Shown one piece after another: positions 37,250-48,451 of a stretch of 64,000 nt of DNA (the first letter of the stretch is position 1; the number at the start of each line of letters is the position of its first letter). Source of the DNA: Burkholderia pyrrocinia (GTDB lineage: Bacteria > Pseudomonadota > Gammaproteobacteria > Burkholderiales > Burkholderiaceae). Position numbers and translations under genes: made by a program. The stretch spans positions 3,286,001-3,350,000 of the forward strand of contig NZ_CP094459.1 of the NCBI RefSeq assembly GCF_022809715.1. The letters run 5' to 3'. Under the pieces are notes generated by a model, which worked only from the letters and a program-made list of their open reading frames with translations, was not told the DNA's origin and made no database searches.

Positions 37250-37260
37250 AACGCCTCACT

Positions 37261-38676
37261 TCAGTGCAACGGACCGCGTCGCGGATCGATCGGCGTCGTC
37301 ACACCGCAACGCGCCTCGATCACCTCGCCCGCCGCAAGGCAACGGCCTTCCTGAAAGCGCCCGGCCACAAGTTGCACGCCGACCGGCAGCCCATCCACCG
37401 CGCCGACCGGCACGGACAGGCCCGGAAGGCCGAGAATCGCGGTGGCGAGCATCGGGCTTTGCGCATCCAGAATGCGCCGCATCGCGTCGTCTCCGCGGCG
37501 GTCCGCATCGATCGGGAACGGGCGTTGCCAGGACACCGGCATCAGCAGCAATGGATGACGGGCGAAAAAAACCTGCCAATGGCGCAGCACCGACGACCGC
37601 CGCGACAGCGCGTTCATGTAGCCGACCGTGTCGAGCGGCTTCGCGAGATGCATCATGCTCGCGTAAGCGGCCCGGACCGCGTCGTCGCCGTAGGCGTCGA
37701 TCGCACCGCCCATGCCGGCCTCCATTTCGGCCGTCGTCAACGCGAGCCACAGATCGGCCGCTTCCCGCAGCGCCGGCGGCGTCGCGTGCACGACCGAATA
37801 GCCTGCCGCATCGAGGCAGCCGGCGGCGAAATCGAGCGCATCGAGCACCGCAGGATCGGCCTCGATGCCGTCCATCTGCCGGCACAACGCAACGCGCGTC
37901 GGCCCCGCGTCGGCACTCAACGGTACCGGCACCCACCACGGATCGTTGAGATCCGGCGCAGCAAGCGCCCGCAGCGCGAGACGCAGATCGGCCACCGTGC
38001 GTGCAAGCGGCCCCTGCACCGACGCAAGCTGAACGGCCGGAGTCCGCTCGTGCGCCTGACTCGGATTGAACGCGGGCACGCGCCCCTGGCTCGGGCGCAA
38101 TCCCGCAACGCCGCACGCATACGCCGGATATCGAATCGAGCCGCCCAGATCATTGCCGTGCGCGATCGCGCCCACGCCGGTCGCCACCGCGACAGCCGCG
38201 CCGCCGCTCGATCCGCCGGATGTCAGGCCGGGCACCCACGGATTCAGCGTCCGGCCGTACAGCTCGTTGTCGGTAAACCAGCGCAGCGAAAACGCGGGCG
38301 TATTGGTACGGCCGATGATGATCGCGCCTGCCTTGCGCAGATTCGCGACGACCGGGCTGTCGGCAACCGCCACGACGTCGCGATAGGCGGCGACGCCATT
38401 GCTCGTCGCACGCCCGGTCATGTCGACATTGACCTTCACCGTCACCGGCACGCCGTGCAGCGGGCCGACCCGCGCCCCTCGGGCGATCCGCGCGTCCGCG
38501 TCGGCCGCGGCGCGCATCGCGTCGTCGGCAAGCACGTCGACGACCGCGTTGGTCTGCGGATTGACGGCATCGAGCCGCGCGAGACAGCTCGCGACGACCT
38601 CCTGGGCCAGGCATTCGCATTGCGTCAGGTTTGCCACGACCTCCGTTGCGCTCAGGCGCCACAGTTCCTTGTTCAT
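37261..38676 (-). CDS. amidase (amidase signature family)
   Basis: The 471-residue enzyme belongs to the Ser-cisSer-Lys amidases. The catalytic Lys is in PVTVKVNVDMTG (about residue 80). The Gly/Ser signature GLTSGGSSGGAAVAVATGVG follows at about 150, and the nucleophilic Ser lies in GNDLGGSIRYPA. It hydrolyses a C-terminal or small amide; the substrate is unknown. The start at 38676 has GAGGAGACGATACGG upstream. It lies downstream of the ABC transporter genes in the same direction but 290 bases away. Its stop codon is directly next to the scar of duplicated fragments. Confidence 0.9.
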   Translation of the reverse strand: MNKELWRLSATEVVANLTQCECLAQEVVASCLARLDAVNPQTNAVVDVLADDAMRAAADADARIARGARVGPLHGVPVTVKVNVDMTGRATSNGVAAYRDVVAVADSPVVANLRKAGAIIIGRTNTPAFSLRWFTDNELYGRTLNPWVPGLTSGGSSGGAAVAVATGVGAIAHGNDLGGSIRYPAYACGVAGLRPSQGRVPAFNPSQAHERTPAVQLASVQGPLARTVADLRLALRALAAPDLNDPWWVPVPLSADAGPTRVALCRQMDGIEADPAVLDALDFAAGCLDAAGYSVVHATPPALREAADLWLALTTAEMEAGMGGAIDAYGDDAVRAAYASMMHLAKPLDTVGYMNALSRRSSVLRHWQVFFARHPLLLMPVSWQRPFPIDADRRGDDAMRRILDAQSPMLATAILGLPGLSVPVGAVDGLPVGVQLVAGRFQEGRCLAAGEVIEARCGVTTPIDPRRGPLH

Positions 38677-38969
38677 CCGTATCGTCTCCTCGATGCGCTG
38701 CACTGCGCCTTCTTTGCTTAAGATAGAAATATCTTATGAAGAATTGGCGCGCACCGACAGACAATTTGTTTTTGGGCGTGACAGCCAGCAGTTGCCGCCC
38801 ACGAGTTCGTTTTATACGGAGGAGTGGCGGACCAGCCACCGAAGGCACGGCTGCGGCTGGTCGGGGCGGGCAGCATTCGGGCTGGCCGCCGCGCGCAACC
38901 TGCGCCGAGCCAGGCTGCAGTCGGCAACGCGATCGGATCGACGAACGCGAGGACGATCTCGGCGCCCGC
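38677..38969. other. region between permease and amidase genes
   Basis: These 293 bases hold the amidase promoter region, which is AT-rich at 38705-38780. An 8-bp dyad (GACCAGCC at 38830-38837, GGCTGGTC at 38855-38862) may end the transporter transcript. Just after the permease stop, one reverse frame reads AEIVLAFVDPIALPTAAW, which might be a remnant of a lost gene; this is unproven. Confidence 0.5.
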
Positions 38970-39863
38970 TCAGCCTCTGCCCTTCCACGGCACGATCCGC
39001 CGCTCGACCCACCGCATCGCGAGATCGAACAGCCACGCGATCGCACCGATGATCAGGATGCCCATCACGACGATGTCGGTGCGCAGGAAGCTCGATGCGT
39101 TGAGCACCATCTGCCCGAGCCCGGCCGTCGCGGCGACCATCTCGGCCGCGACGAGCGTCGTCCAGCCGAAACCGATCGCGATCCGCAGCCCGGTGAGAAT
39201 TTCCGGCAGCGCGGCCGGCAGCACCACGTGGCGCACGATCTGCGCGAAGCTGCCGCCGAGCGAATACGCGGCGTTGATCTGCTCGACCGTCGCCGCGCGC
39301 ACGCCGGCGCGCGCGGCCATCGCGACCGGTGCGAAGCATGCGAGGAAGATCACGACGAGCTTCGCCGTCTCGTCGATGCCGAACCAGATCACGACGAGCG
39401 GCAGGTACGCGAGCGGCGGCAGCGGCCGGTAGAACTCCAGCAGCGGATCGAGCACGCCGCGCGCGACGCGGCTCACGCCCATCAGGATGCCGGCCGGCAC
39501 GCCGATCGCGGTCGCGAGCAGGAATGCGCCGAACACGCGCGCGGCACTCCACAGCAGATGCTCGGACAGCGGCAGGCCGCCCTGGATGCGGCCGTGCCAC
39601 GCATCGACGAAGGCCGTCCACACGGCTTCCGGCGCGGGCAGGAACAACGGCGGCAGCCACTGCCGATGCGTCGCGACCCACCACAGCACGGCGAGCGCCG
39701 CGACCGTCGCCACGCTCAGCCCTGCGGTCTTTCCCTGCCCCGGCAAGCGGTAACGGTGCGACGCGCGCGCCGGGCGCGCCGCCGCGGGACGCCGCGTCGT
39801 GTGTTCGTCCTGCTCGAAACCCGCGGCCGTGCGATCGGCCGCCCACGAATCCTGCGTGCTCAT
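38970..39863 (-). CDS. ABC transporter permease, taurine/sulfonate type (TauC-like)
   Basis: The 297-residue inner-membrane permease has a long hydrophilic N-terminus of about 45 residues, then about six helices. The BPD-transport EAA loop reads ATVEQINAAYSLGGSFAQIVRHVVLP (about residues 180-205), and the conserved FGWTTLVAAEMVAATAGLGQMV is typical of SsuC/TauC. It works with the ATPase and binding protein encoded upstream. The start at 39863 follows GGCAGGACAGC. Two pieces of this gene are copied at 37050-37194. Substrate (taurine or another sulfonate) is inferred from family. Confidence 0.88.
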   Translation of the reverse strand: MSTQDSWAADRTAAGFEQDEHTTRRPAAARPARASHRYRLPGQGKTAGLSVATVAALAVLWWVATHRQWLPPLFLPAPEAVWTAFVDAWHGRIQGGLPLSEHLLWSAARVFGAFLLATAIGVPAGILMGVSRVARGVLDPLLEFYRPLPPLAYLPLVVIWFGIDETAKLVVIFLACFAPVAMAARAGVRAATVEQINAAYSLGGSFAQIVRHVVLPAALPEILTGLRIAIGFGWTTLVAAEMVAATAGLGQMVLNASSFLRTDIVVMGILIIGAIAWLFDLAMRWVERRIVPWKGRG

Positions 39864-39934
39864 GCTGTCCTGCCTGTGCAAAATACTGTTCCGGCCGCGC
39901 CCGACGGCCACGCCCTGCCGCGTGAGCTCGCGCG

Positions 39935-41783
<1,849 letters not shown>

Positions 41784-41973
41784 GCGGCTCTCCTTCGGAA
41801 TGCGGGCATTGCTGCGGGAGAGCCGACTATAGGAGCTTTGCACGCGGCGGGAGCGAACTTATCCTGCGAAGCTATCGATGCCGTTTCAGCTTTGCTTTCC
41901 ACGCTCGACCGGATCGTACGTCCGGTCGGGTGGCGATTGTCGTGCGAATGCGGGGATCGCAGCCGCACCAGCA

Positions 41974-42001
41974 AAAAAGCCCGCATCGCTGCGGGCTTTT
42001 T
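41974..42001. terminator. bidirectional terminator after lipA
   Basis: AAAAAGCCCGCA and TGCGGGCTTTTT form a 12-bp perfect stem with a four-base loop. It lies about 38 bases past the lipA stop and works on the reverse strand; the A/T arms would let it work both ways. Confidence 0.93.
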
Positions 42002-42038
42002 CGACTGCGTGAAGGCTGCGGTAACGCCAACGCGGCGC

Positions 42039-43031
42039 TCAGACCACCCCGGCGCCATGCGCCTGCAGATCGGCGTGATAGCTCGAACGCACCATCGCGC
42101 CGACGGCCGCGTGCGTGAAGCCCATCTTGTACGCCTCTTCCTCGTACATCTTGAACGTATCCGGATGCACGTACGCCCGCACCGGCAGGTGGTGCTCGGA
42201 CGGCTGCAGGTACTGGCCGATCGTCAGCATGTCGACGTCGTGCGCGCGCAGGTCTCGCATCACCTGCAGGATTTCCTCTTCGGTCTCACCGAGGCCGACC
42301 ATCAGGCCCGACTTCGTCGCGACGTCCGGATGCAGCGCCTTGAAGTCCTTCAAGAGCTTCAGCGAGTGCGCGTAGTCCGAACCCGGGCGCGCTTCCTTGT
42401 ACAGGCGCGGCACCGTTTCGAGGTTGTGGTTCATCACGTCGGGCGGCGCGGCGTTCAGGATCGAGATCGCGCGGTCGAGACGGCCGCGAAAATCCGGCGT
42501 CAGGATCTCGATGCGCGTGTCCGGCGACTGCGCGCGCGTTTCGCGGATGCATTCGACGAAGTGGGCGGCGCCGCCGTCGCGCAGGTCGTCGCGATCGACG
42601 CTCGTGATCACCACGTACTTGAGCTTCAGTGCGGCGATCGTGCGCGCGAGGTTCTTCGGCTCATCGGTGTCGAGCGGATCGGGACGGCCGTGGCCGACAT
42701 CGCAGAACGGGCAGCGGCGCGTGCACTTGTCGCCCATGATCATGAACGTCGCGGTGCCCTTGCCGAAGCATTCGCCGATGTTCGGGCAGCTCGCTTCCTC
42801 GCACACGGTGTGCAGGTTGTGCTCGCGCAGGATCGTCTTGATCTCGTTGAAGCGCGAACTGCCGGTGGCCGCCTTCACGCGGATCCACTCGGGCTTCTTC
42901 AGCTTCTCGATCGGAATGACCTTGATCGGGATGCGCGCCGTCTTCGCCTGCGCCTTCTGCTTGGCGGTCGGATCGTAGGCAGCGGTCGCGGCCGAATCGG
43001 CCGGTGCGGGAGAAGCGGTAACGTCAGTCAT
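42039..43031 (-). CDS. lipA: lipoyl synthase
   Basis: The 330-residue radical-SAM enzyme inserts two sulfurs into octanoyl groups on lipoyl domains. The auxiliary iron-sulfur cluster ligands are in [12 protein letters not shown] (about residue 80), and the radical-SAM CX3CX2C motif is [11 protein letters not shown] (about 107). A third family landmark, RSSYHAD, is at the C-terminus. The N-terminal 40 residues are a variable Ala/Lys-rich extension common in Burkholderia. The gene overlaps lipB by eight bases. Confidence 0.97.
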   Translation of the reverse strand: MTDVTASPAPADSAATAAYDPTAKQKAQAKTARIPIKVIPIEKLKKPEWIRVKAATGSSRFNEIKTILREHNLHTVCEEASCPNIGECFGKGTATFMIMGDKCTRRCPFCDVGHGRPDPLDTDEPKNLARTIAALKLKYVVITSVDRDDLRDGGAAHFVECIRETRAQSPDTRIEILTPDFRGRLDRAISILNAAPPDVMNHNLETVPRLYKEARPGSDYAHSLKLLKDFKALHPDVATKSGLMVGLGETEEEILQVMRDLRAHDVDMLTIGQYLQPSEHHLPVRAYVHPDTFKMYEEEAYKMGFTHAAVGAMVRSSYHADLQAHGAGVV

Positions 43032-43770
43032 TCGATTGTTCCAGTGCCTGCGGCTTGTCGGCGGCCGCGGATGCGCCGTCGAGGTTGGCGATCAGACGGC
43101 GCACCAGCGTGTGGGCGACGTCGTTCCAGTCGGCGGCAACCTCGAGGCTCGCCATGTCGACGGTTTCCAGTCCGGCATAGCCGCACGGGTTGATCGCAAG
43201 AAACGGGCGCAGATCCATCTTCACGTTCAGGCTCAGCCCGTGATAGCTGCAGCCGTTGCGGATCTTCAGGCCGAGGGCCGCGATTTTCGCGCCTTCGTGC
43301 ACGCCGGATGCCACGTAGATCCCCGGCGCGCCCGCCTTGCGGACCGAAGCGAGATTATACGCCGCGAGGGTTTCGATCACGGCCTCCTCGATCTTCGTCA
43401 CGAGCGTGCGCACCATCAGCTTGCGCCGGCGCAAGTCCAGCAGCAGGTAGACGACGATCTGGCCGGGGCCGTGATAAGTGATTTGCCCGCCGCGGTCGAC
43501 CTTCACGAGCGGCACACCGCTGTCGGCCACCAGCAGGTGAGCCGGGTCGCCCGCCTGGCCGAGCGTGTAGACGGGCGGATGCTCGACCACCCAGATCTCG
43601 TCGCCGGTGTCGGCCGTGCGCGTATCGGTGAACGCGCGCATCGCGTCGAAGCTCGTCTCGTAGGCCTCGACGCCCCGCCAGCGCACGGTGACCGGGTGAT
43701 CCGGCGATTCGGCGGGCGATACGGAAACGGCGACAGGCGTGGACACGATGGAAACCGGCGAAACGGACAT
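43024..43770 (-). CDS. lipB: octanoyltransferase LipB
   Basis: The 248-residue enzyme moves octanoate from acyl carrier protein to lipoyl domains. It shows [37 protein letters not shown] (with the family HGPGQ) and the catalytic [22 protein letters not shown] with Lys, while the nucleophilic Cys is in INPCGYAGL. It is followed by lipA with overlap, so the two are coupled. The first 25 residues are not conserved; a later start is possible. Confidence 0.95.
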   Translation of the reverse strand: MSVSPVSIVSTPVAVSVSPAESPDHPVTVRWRGVEAYETSFDAMRAFTDTRTADTGDEIWVVEHPPVYTLGQAGDPAHLLVADSGVPLVKVDRGGQITYHGPGQIVVYLLLDLRRRKLMVRTLVTKIEEAVIETLAAYNLASVRKAGAPGIYVASGVHEGAKIAALGLKIRNGCSYHGLSLNVKMDLRPFLAINPCGYAGLETVDMASLEVAADWNDVAHTLVRRLIANLDGASAAADKPQALEQSND

Positions 43771-43853
43771 GGGCGGTAGTTTACCGAAAACCCATGGGTC
43801 TCGCCGGCCCGGGAAAGGGACGGATGGTCAGTATCCGTCGGAGGAAATGGCGG

Positions 43854-44180
43854 TCAAACCGTGCGCCATCCGTCGTGGAACAGCGCGGCGACGCGTTCGC
43901 GCAGCCGTGCCAGCCCGCCGAGCGCGACTTCCCTGGTCGGCCGCGACACCGAGAACGCGACGCACGCGCCCTCCCGGCCTTCCGCGCTGAGCCACAGCCG
44001 CTCGCCGCGGCGCAGCTTCAGCGTCTCGCCATCGACCAGGAAATAGTCGTCGACGTCGTTGCTGCGCGTGGCCCAGATCGGCCCGCACTGGACAATCAGC
44101 CGCGTGCTGCGTTGCACCTTCATCGGCACGGTTTCGCCCGCGGGGATTTCGAACGTGATGCTTGAGGAAATTTCTTGCAT
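43854..44180 (-). CDS. DUF2917 protein
   Basis: The protein of about 108 residues is a small beta-rich domain (SSSITFEIPAGETVPMKV, RLIVQCGPIWATRSNDVDDYFLVDGETLKLRRGERLWLS) matching the DUF2917 family common in Burkholderia. Function is unknown. It is divergent from a GcvA-type LysR regulator with about 100 bases between, so it is a probable target. ATG at 44180 follows GGCGGAG; a TTG five codons upstream is an alternative. Confidence 0.8.
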   Translation of the reverse strand: MQEISSSITFEIPAGETVPMKVQRSTRLIVQCGPIWATRSNDVDDYFLVDGETLKLRRGERLWLSAEGREGACVAFSVSRPTREVALGGLARLRERVAALFHDGWRTV

Positions 44181-44282
44181 GATCGACTCCGCCAATAAGT
44201 GCTTCGATGGCTACAATCGTAGTCACTTCAAGGCGTCCGACAAAACGACCAATTTTCACGTCGATGTGAGGAAAATTAGCAA

Positions 44283-45248
44283 ATGGACCTCCGCCAGCTG
44301 CCTGCATTGAACGCGATTCGCGCGTTCGAAGCCGCCGCCCGTCACGAGAATTTCTCGCGCGCCGCCGACGAGCTGTACGTCACGCACGGCGCGGTCAGCC
44401 ACCAGGTGCGCGCGCTCGAGGAGGAGCTCGGCGTGCAGCTTTTCACGCGCAACGGCAAGCGGCTGTGCCTGACCGACGCCGGCATGCGCTACGCGCAGCA
44501 GATCCGCACCGCGCTGATGGTGATCGCCGACGCGACGCGCGACGTGCGCGCGAGCGACCGCGACCGGCGGCTCGTGGTGTCGATGCTGTCGTCGTTCGCC
44601 GCGCGCTTCATCACGCCGCGCATCGGCACGTTCATCGAGCGGCATCCGGAAATCGACGTCGAGCTGCAGTCGACCAACTCGCTCACCGATTTCGCGCGCG
44701 ACGACGTCGATCTCGCGATCCGCTTCGGCTTCGGCAGCTATCCGGGGCTGCATGTCGAGCCGCTGTTCGAGGAGGTGTTCTTTCCGGCGTGCTCGCCGAC
44801 GCTGAATGGCGGCAAGCTGCCGCAGACGCCCGCCGATCTCGCGCACTACAACCTGCTGCGCTCGGACGACGAGCTGTGGCGGCCATGGTTCGACGCGGCC
44901 GGGCTCGATACGCTGACCGAGCCGAAGCGGGGGATTCTGTACCAGGATTCGTCGAACCTGCTGCTGGCCGCGATCGACGGCCAGGGCATCGCGCTGGTGC
45001 GCCGCTCGCTCGCGGTGCACGACCTGCTGGACGGGCGCATCGTGCGCCTGTTCGACATCGACGGGCCGAGCCCGTGGCACTATTTTTTCGTGTGTCCGCC
45101 GCCGCTGCTGAACACGCCGCGCGTGCAGGCGTTCAGGACCTGGCTGCTCGACGAAGTTGCCGAATACAAGCGGCTGTGCGACGAACTGGACGCGCGGCGC
45201 GCGGCGGGGAAGACCCCCGCCGAGTGCGCGCAGGAAGGAGGCGCTTAG
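44283..45248 (+). CDS. LysR-family regulator, GcvA type
   Basis: The 321-residue protein has the GcvA-like N-terminus LPALNAIRAFEAAARHENFSRAADELYVTHGAVSHQVRALE, shown by its DNA-binding helix around residues 20-42. The effector domain contains RFGFGSYPGLHVEPLFEEVFFPACSP. No glycine-cleavage genes are in the window. Its divergent neighbour is the DUF2917 gene, a plausible target. Its stop codon overlaps the stop of the convergent DUF493 gene by four bases. Confidence 0.88.
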   Translation: MDLRQLPALNAIRAFEAAARHENFSRAADELYVTHGAVSHQVRALEEELGVQLFTRNGKRLCLTDAGMRYAQQIRTALMVIADATRDVRASDRDRRLVVSMLSSFAARFITPRIGTFIERHPEIDVELQSTNSLTDFARDDVDLAIRFGFGSYPGLHVEPLFEEVFFPACSPTLNGGKLPQTPADLAHYNLLRSDDELWRPWFDAAGLDTLTEPKRGILYQDSSNLLLAAIDGQGIALVRRSLAVHDLLDGRIVRLFDIDGPSPWHYFFVCPPPLLNTPRVQAFRTWLLDEVAEYKRLCDELDARRAAGKTPAECAQEGGA

Positions 45249-45556
45249 AGTACGACCTTCACCATCGGATGGCCGGTCAGTGCGCGGTAGATGTTGTCGA
45301 GCTGTTCCTGGCTCGTCGCGCGCACGGTGATCGTGAGGCCCGTGTAATTGCCGCCGCTCGACGCGCGCTCCTCGATCTTCTCGACATCGATCTCGTTGTC
45401 GTGAACGGCGACGACCTTGAAGATCGTGTCCTTGAACTCGGGGTGCGCCTTGCCCATGATCTTGATCGGGAAATCGCACGGGAACTCCAGCAGCGACTCC
45501 TTCCGGGTCTCGATCGCGCCGGTGACCTCGACGGTTTTGGTCGGTTCGCTCATCAT
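45245..45556 (-). CDS. ybeD: DUF493 (YbeD) family protein
   Basis: The 103-residue protein shows the YbeD pattern: LLEFPCDFPIKIMGKAHPEFKDTIFKVV then YTGLTITVRATSQEQLDNIYRALTGHPMVKVVL at the C-terminus. The fold resembles ACT-like regulatory domains. In many proteobacteria it lies between dacA/dacC and lipB; here it lies downstream of dat and dacC. The ATG at 45556 overlaps the dat stop (ATGA) with GGAGAA before it. Confidence 0.9.
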   Translation of the reverse strand: MMSEPTKTVEVTGAIETRKESLLEFPCDFPIKIMGKAHPEFKDTIFKVVAVHDNEIDVEKIEERASSGGNYTGLTITVRATSQEQLDNIYRALTGHPMVKVVL

Positions 45557-46479
45557 TTTCTCCGGGTTAGGTCAAACTGTTCAAACTCGCGTGCCTTCGC
45601 ACGCTGGTACGCGTCGTACAGCGCCGCGAACACGGGGCCCGGCTTGCCGCCCTGCACGGGCAGATCGTCGAGCGACGTGACGGGCAGTACTTCCTTCGTG
45701 GCCGACGTGATCATGATCTCGTCGGCCGCGCGCAACTCCGCTTCGCTAATCTCCCGCGCGGTGAACGGGATCTTGCATTCGTCGGCCAACTGCTCGACCA
45801 GCGCGTAGCGGATCCCCTCGAGGATCTTGTTGCTGCGCGGCGGCGCGATCAGCTCGCCGTTCTTCACGATCCACACATTCGACGACGAGCCTTCGGTCAG
45901 GTAGCCGTCACGCAACTGCAGCGTCTCGAACGCGTCACGTTCGGCCGCATGCTGCGCCATCAGCACGTTGCCGAGCAGCGAGATCGACTTGATGTCGCAA
46001 TGCAGCCAGCGGCGATCCTCGGCCGTCACGCAGCGCACGCCCTTCGCGCGCTCCTCTTCCGACGGCAGACGCAGCGGGCTCGTCATCGCGAACACCGTCG
46101 GCACCGCGTTCGCCGGGAACGCATGGCCGCGCTTCGCGACGCCGCGCGTCACCTGCAGGTAGACGAGCGCGTTGCCGTCGCCGAGGCCTTCGGCATTCGC
46201 CGCGACGACGCGCTCGATCAGCGCGCGCCAGCCGGCGGCGTCGTGCGGATTGTCGATGCCGATCTTCTTCAGGCTGCGCGCGAGCCGCTCCAGATGCTGC
46301 TCGATCCGGAACGGCACGTGCGCGCCGTCGTGCGCATAAACGGGGACGACTTCATACACGCCGTCGCCGAAGATGAACCCGCGGTCGAGCACCGGGACAC
46401 GGGCTTCGGACAGCGGCACCAGTTCCTCCTGCGACGAGACGCTGAGGTAGACGATCGGTTCGAATTCGGCTTGGCTCAT
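45553..46479 (-). CDS. dat: D-amino-acid aminotransferase (PLP fold type IV)
   Basis: The 308-residue PLP enzyme converts D-alanine and D-glutamate with their keto acids. It shows PVLDRGFIFGDGVYEVVPVY (about residues 29-48), the PLP lysine in CDIKSISLLGNV (about 162) and the SSNVWIV and SATKEVLPV segments. Its genomic place between DUF493 and the D-Ala carboxypeptidase agrees with D-amino-acid metabolism. Branched-chain aminotransferase is less likely given length and context. It is about 50 bases downstream of dacC. Confidence 0.9.
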   Translation of the reverse strand: MSQAEFEPIVYLSVSSQEELVPLSEARVPVLDRGFIFGDGVYEVVPVYAHDGAHVPFRIEQHLERLARSLKKIGIDNPHDAAGWRALIERVVAANAEGLGDGNALVYLQVTRGVAKRGHAFPANAVPTVFAMTSPLRLPSEEERAKGVRCVTAEDRRWLHCDIKSISLLGNVLMAQHAAERDAFETLQLRDGYLTEGSSSNVWIVKNGELIAPPRSNKILEGIRYALVEQLADECKIPFTAREISEAELRAADEIMITSATKEVLPVTSLDDLPVQGGKPGPVFAALYDAYQRAKAREFEQFDLTRRK

Positions 46480-46527
46480 GGCTATGACAGATGGGGATGA
46501 AGTCGTAAAAACAAAGGCCCGTCGTGC

Positions 46528-47844
46528 TTACTTCTTCTTGCTGAACATCAGCAGGATCGAGTCCCAGATACGCCCGAAGATACCGGCTTCCGGCACGGCC
46601 TGCAGCGCGACGACCGGGAATTCGGACAGCGTCTTGCCGTCGGCGACGATCTTCACGGTGCCGACCTGCTGGCCTTCCGCGAGCGGCGCGATCAGCGGCG
46701 CGTTGACGTCGACTTCCGTCTTGACCTTGTCGCCGAGGCCGCGCGGCACGGTCGCCCACTGGTCGCCCTTCACGCCGACCTGCACGGTGTTTGCCTTGCC
46801 CTTGTAGATGCGCGGCGTCGAGATCGCCTGGCCGCCCTTGAACAGGCGCACCGAATCGAACGCGCTGTAGCCGTAGTTCAGCATCTTCATGCTGTCCTGC
46901 GTGCGTTCGCCTTCCTTCTGCTCGCCCATCATCACCGACACCAGGCGGCGCTGGCCGTCGACGCCCGGGATCGCGCGCTTGGCCGACGCGATCAGGCAGT
47001 AGCCGGCCGCCTGCGTATGGCCCGTCTTCAGGCCATCGACCGTCGGGTCGAGCCACAGCAGACGGTTGCGGTTGCCCTGGCGGATGTTGTTGTACTTGAA
47101 TTCCTTCTCCGAGAAGATGCCGTAGTACTGCGGAAAATCGCGGATCAGGTGCGCGGACAGCTTCGCGAGGTCGCCGGCCGTCGTGTAGTGGTTCGGGTCG
47201 GGCATGCCGTTCACGTCGGCGAAGTGCGTGCCCTTCATGCCGAGGCGCTGTGCCTCGTCGTTCATCAGCGTGACGAACTGCCCTTCGCTGCCGCCGACGA
47301 GTTCGGCCAGCGCGATCGCGGCGTCGTTGCCCGACTGGATGATCATCCCGTACACGAGGTCGTGCACGGACACCGGCTTGTTCGCCTCGATGAACATGCG
47401 CGACTCGTCGGTGCCGACACGGCGCACCGCTACGCTCGGCGTGACGATCTGCTCCATCGAGATCTTCTTCTTGTCGAGCGCCTCGAACACCAGGTAGGCC
47501 GTCATCAGCTTCGTCAGCGACGCGGGCTCGACGCGCTCGTCCGCATTGCCCGATGCGAGCACCGTGTTGCTCGTCGCGTCGACGAGCACCCACGAACGCG
47601 CATTCACGCCCGGCGGCGGCACCGCGCCCGGCATGTAGACCGCGGGCGCGCCGGTGAACTGCTCGGCAGCGGCGGCCGGCGCCGCGTGCGCGGCCTTGGC
47701 CTTGGCGGCCGGCTTCGCCTCGGCGACGACGATCGTCGACGCGAGCGCGACGGGCAGCATCACGCCGAGCGCGACGTTGCGCGCGGCGGTGCCGAAGGCG
47801 ATGGAGGAAGCGAGGGACTTGAGGCCTTGGGGAGACAGACGCAT
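46528..47844 (-). CDS. dacC: serine-type D-Ala-D-Ala carboxypeptidase (PBP5/6 family)
   Basis: The 438-residue envelope enzyme removes the terminal D-Ala from peptidoglycan stem peptides. All three active-site motifs are present: SLTK (about residues 109-112), SGN (IIQSGNDAA) and KTG (VDGLKTGHTQAAGYC). A signal segment followed by an Ala/Lys-rich linker (AKPAAKAKAAHAAPAAAA) fills the first 60 residues. A C-terminal beta domain ends in the amphipathic anchor IWDSILLMFSKKK. It is the first gene of the dacC-dat-DUF493 unit. Confidence 0.95.
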   Translation of the reverse strand: MRLSPQGLKSLASSIAFGTAARNVALGVMLPVALASTIVVAEAKPAAKAKAAHAAPAAAAEQFTGAPAVYMPGAVPPPGVNARSWVLVDATSNTVLASGNADERVEPASLTKLMTAYLVFEALDKKKISMEQIVTPSVAVRRVGTDESRMFIEANKPVSVHDLVYGMIIQSGNDAAIALAELVGGSEGQFVTLMNDEAQRLGMKGTHFADVNGMPDPNHYTTAGDLAKLSAHLIRDFPQYYGIFSEKEFKYNNIRQGNRNRLLWLDPTVDGLKTGHTQAAGYCLIASAKRAIPGVDGQRRLVSVMMGEQKEGERTQDSMKMLNYGYSAFDSVRLFKGGQAISTPRIYKGKANTVQVGVKGDQWATVPRGLGDKVKTEVDVNAPLIAPLAEGQQVGTVKIVADGKTLSEFPVVALQAVPEAGIFGRIWDSILLMFSKKK

Positions 47845-48451
47845 GATCGATTCAGGCTGATGGCAGAAAGTGCGGTGCGAAACGCGCAGGGTTGAACGGC
47901 AAGGCGGCGGGCGTTTCGGGCACTCGCCCGACATCGTCGGGCGACGCGAAACGCGCCGGTTGGACTCGTGCGGACGCGTTCGGTTCGCGGCCGTCGCGAG
48001 CGGGCGGACAGGCGGCGAAACGAGCGCCGCATGCGCCCAGCCGGGCCGCGGGCGACGCGAAATGCGGCCATTATACGTGGCCGCGAACGGCGTTTTCGCG
48101 AACCGGGTGTAGCGTCCGGTGCCAGGCTGTGCCGATGTGTCGGCAGATTCGTGCTCATTGCGACGCGCAAACCGCGGCGATGTGTAGCGGCATCGCGAGG
48201 ATTTGCCACGCCGCCATGGATGCGAAGGCGCAGCACGTCGGCGCCGGTTGGCGCCGAACACTGCACGATCGCTGGCCGGCCGCACACCGGCTTCAGGAGG
48301 ATAGCGCGGGCACGCTGCGGGAAATCGCCCGAAGGCGCGCGAAAGGCGCGCGCAGGCGGTGCGGCGCGCTGTCGTGTGGTCGATCGCGTATTCGGCGGAT
48401 GCCGGTGCGCAACGCGAGCCGCCGGCCGTTACGCCGGCGCCCGCGTGCCGG
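47845..48451. other. long intergenic region upstream of dacC
   Basis: This 607-base reverse-strand leader holds no gene I can support. It contains a TATAAT element at 48070-48075 that fits a dacC promoter, and a small hairpin CGGCGCC-GGTT-GGCGCCG at 48239-48256. Short frames here have no family pattern. The length is unusual for this compact genome. Confidence 0.6.
48070..48075 (-). promoter_or_regulatory. probable -10 element of dacC
   Basis: The reverse strand reads TATAAT in an otherwise very GC-rich region, about 225 bases upstream of the dacC start. No good -35 is visible at the ideal spacing. Confidence 0.45.

Larger units (their letters stand above)
36902..37260. other. intergenic region holding a mosaic of duplicated gene fragments
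   Basis: This 359-base gap begins with the adhesin terminator and ends with three fused fragments copied from neighbouring genes (tauC-like and ggt). No intact gene is seen. Confidence 0.8.
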
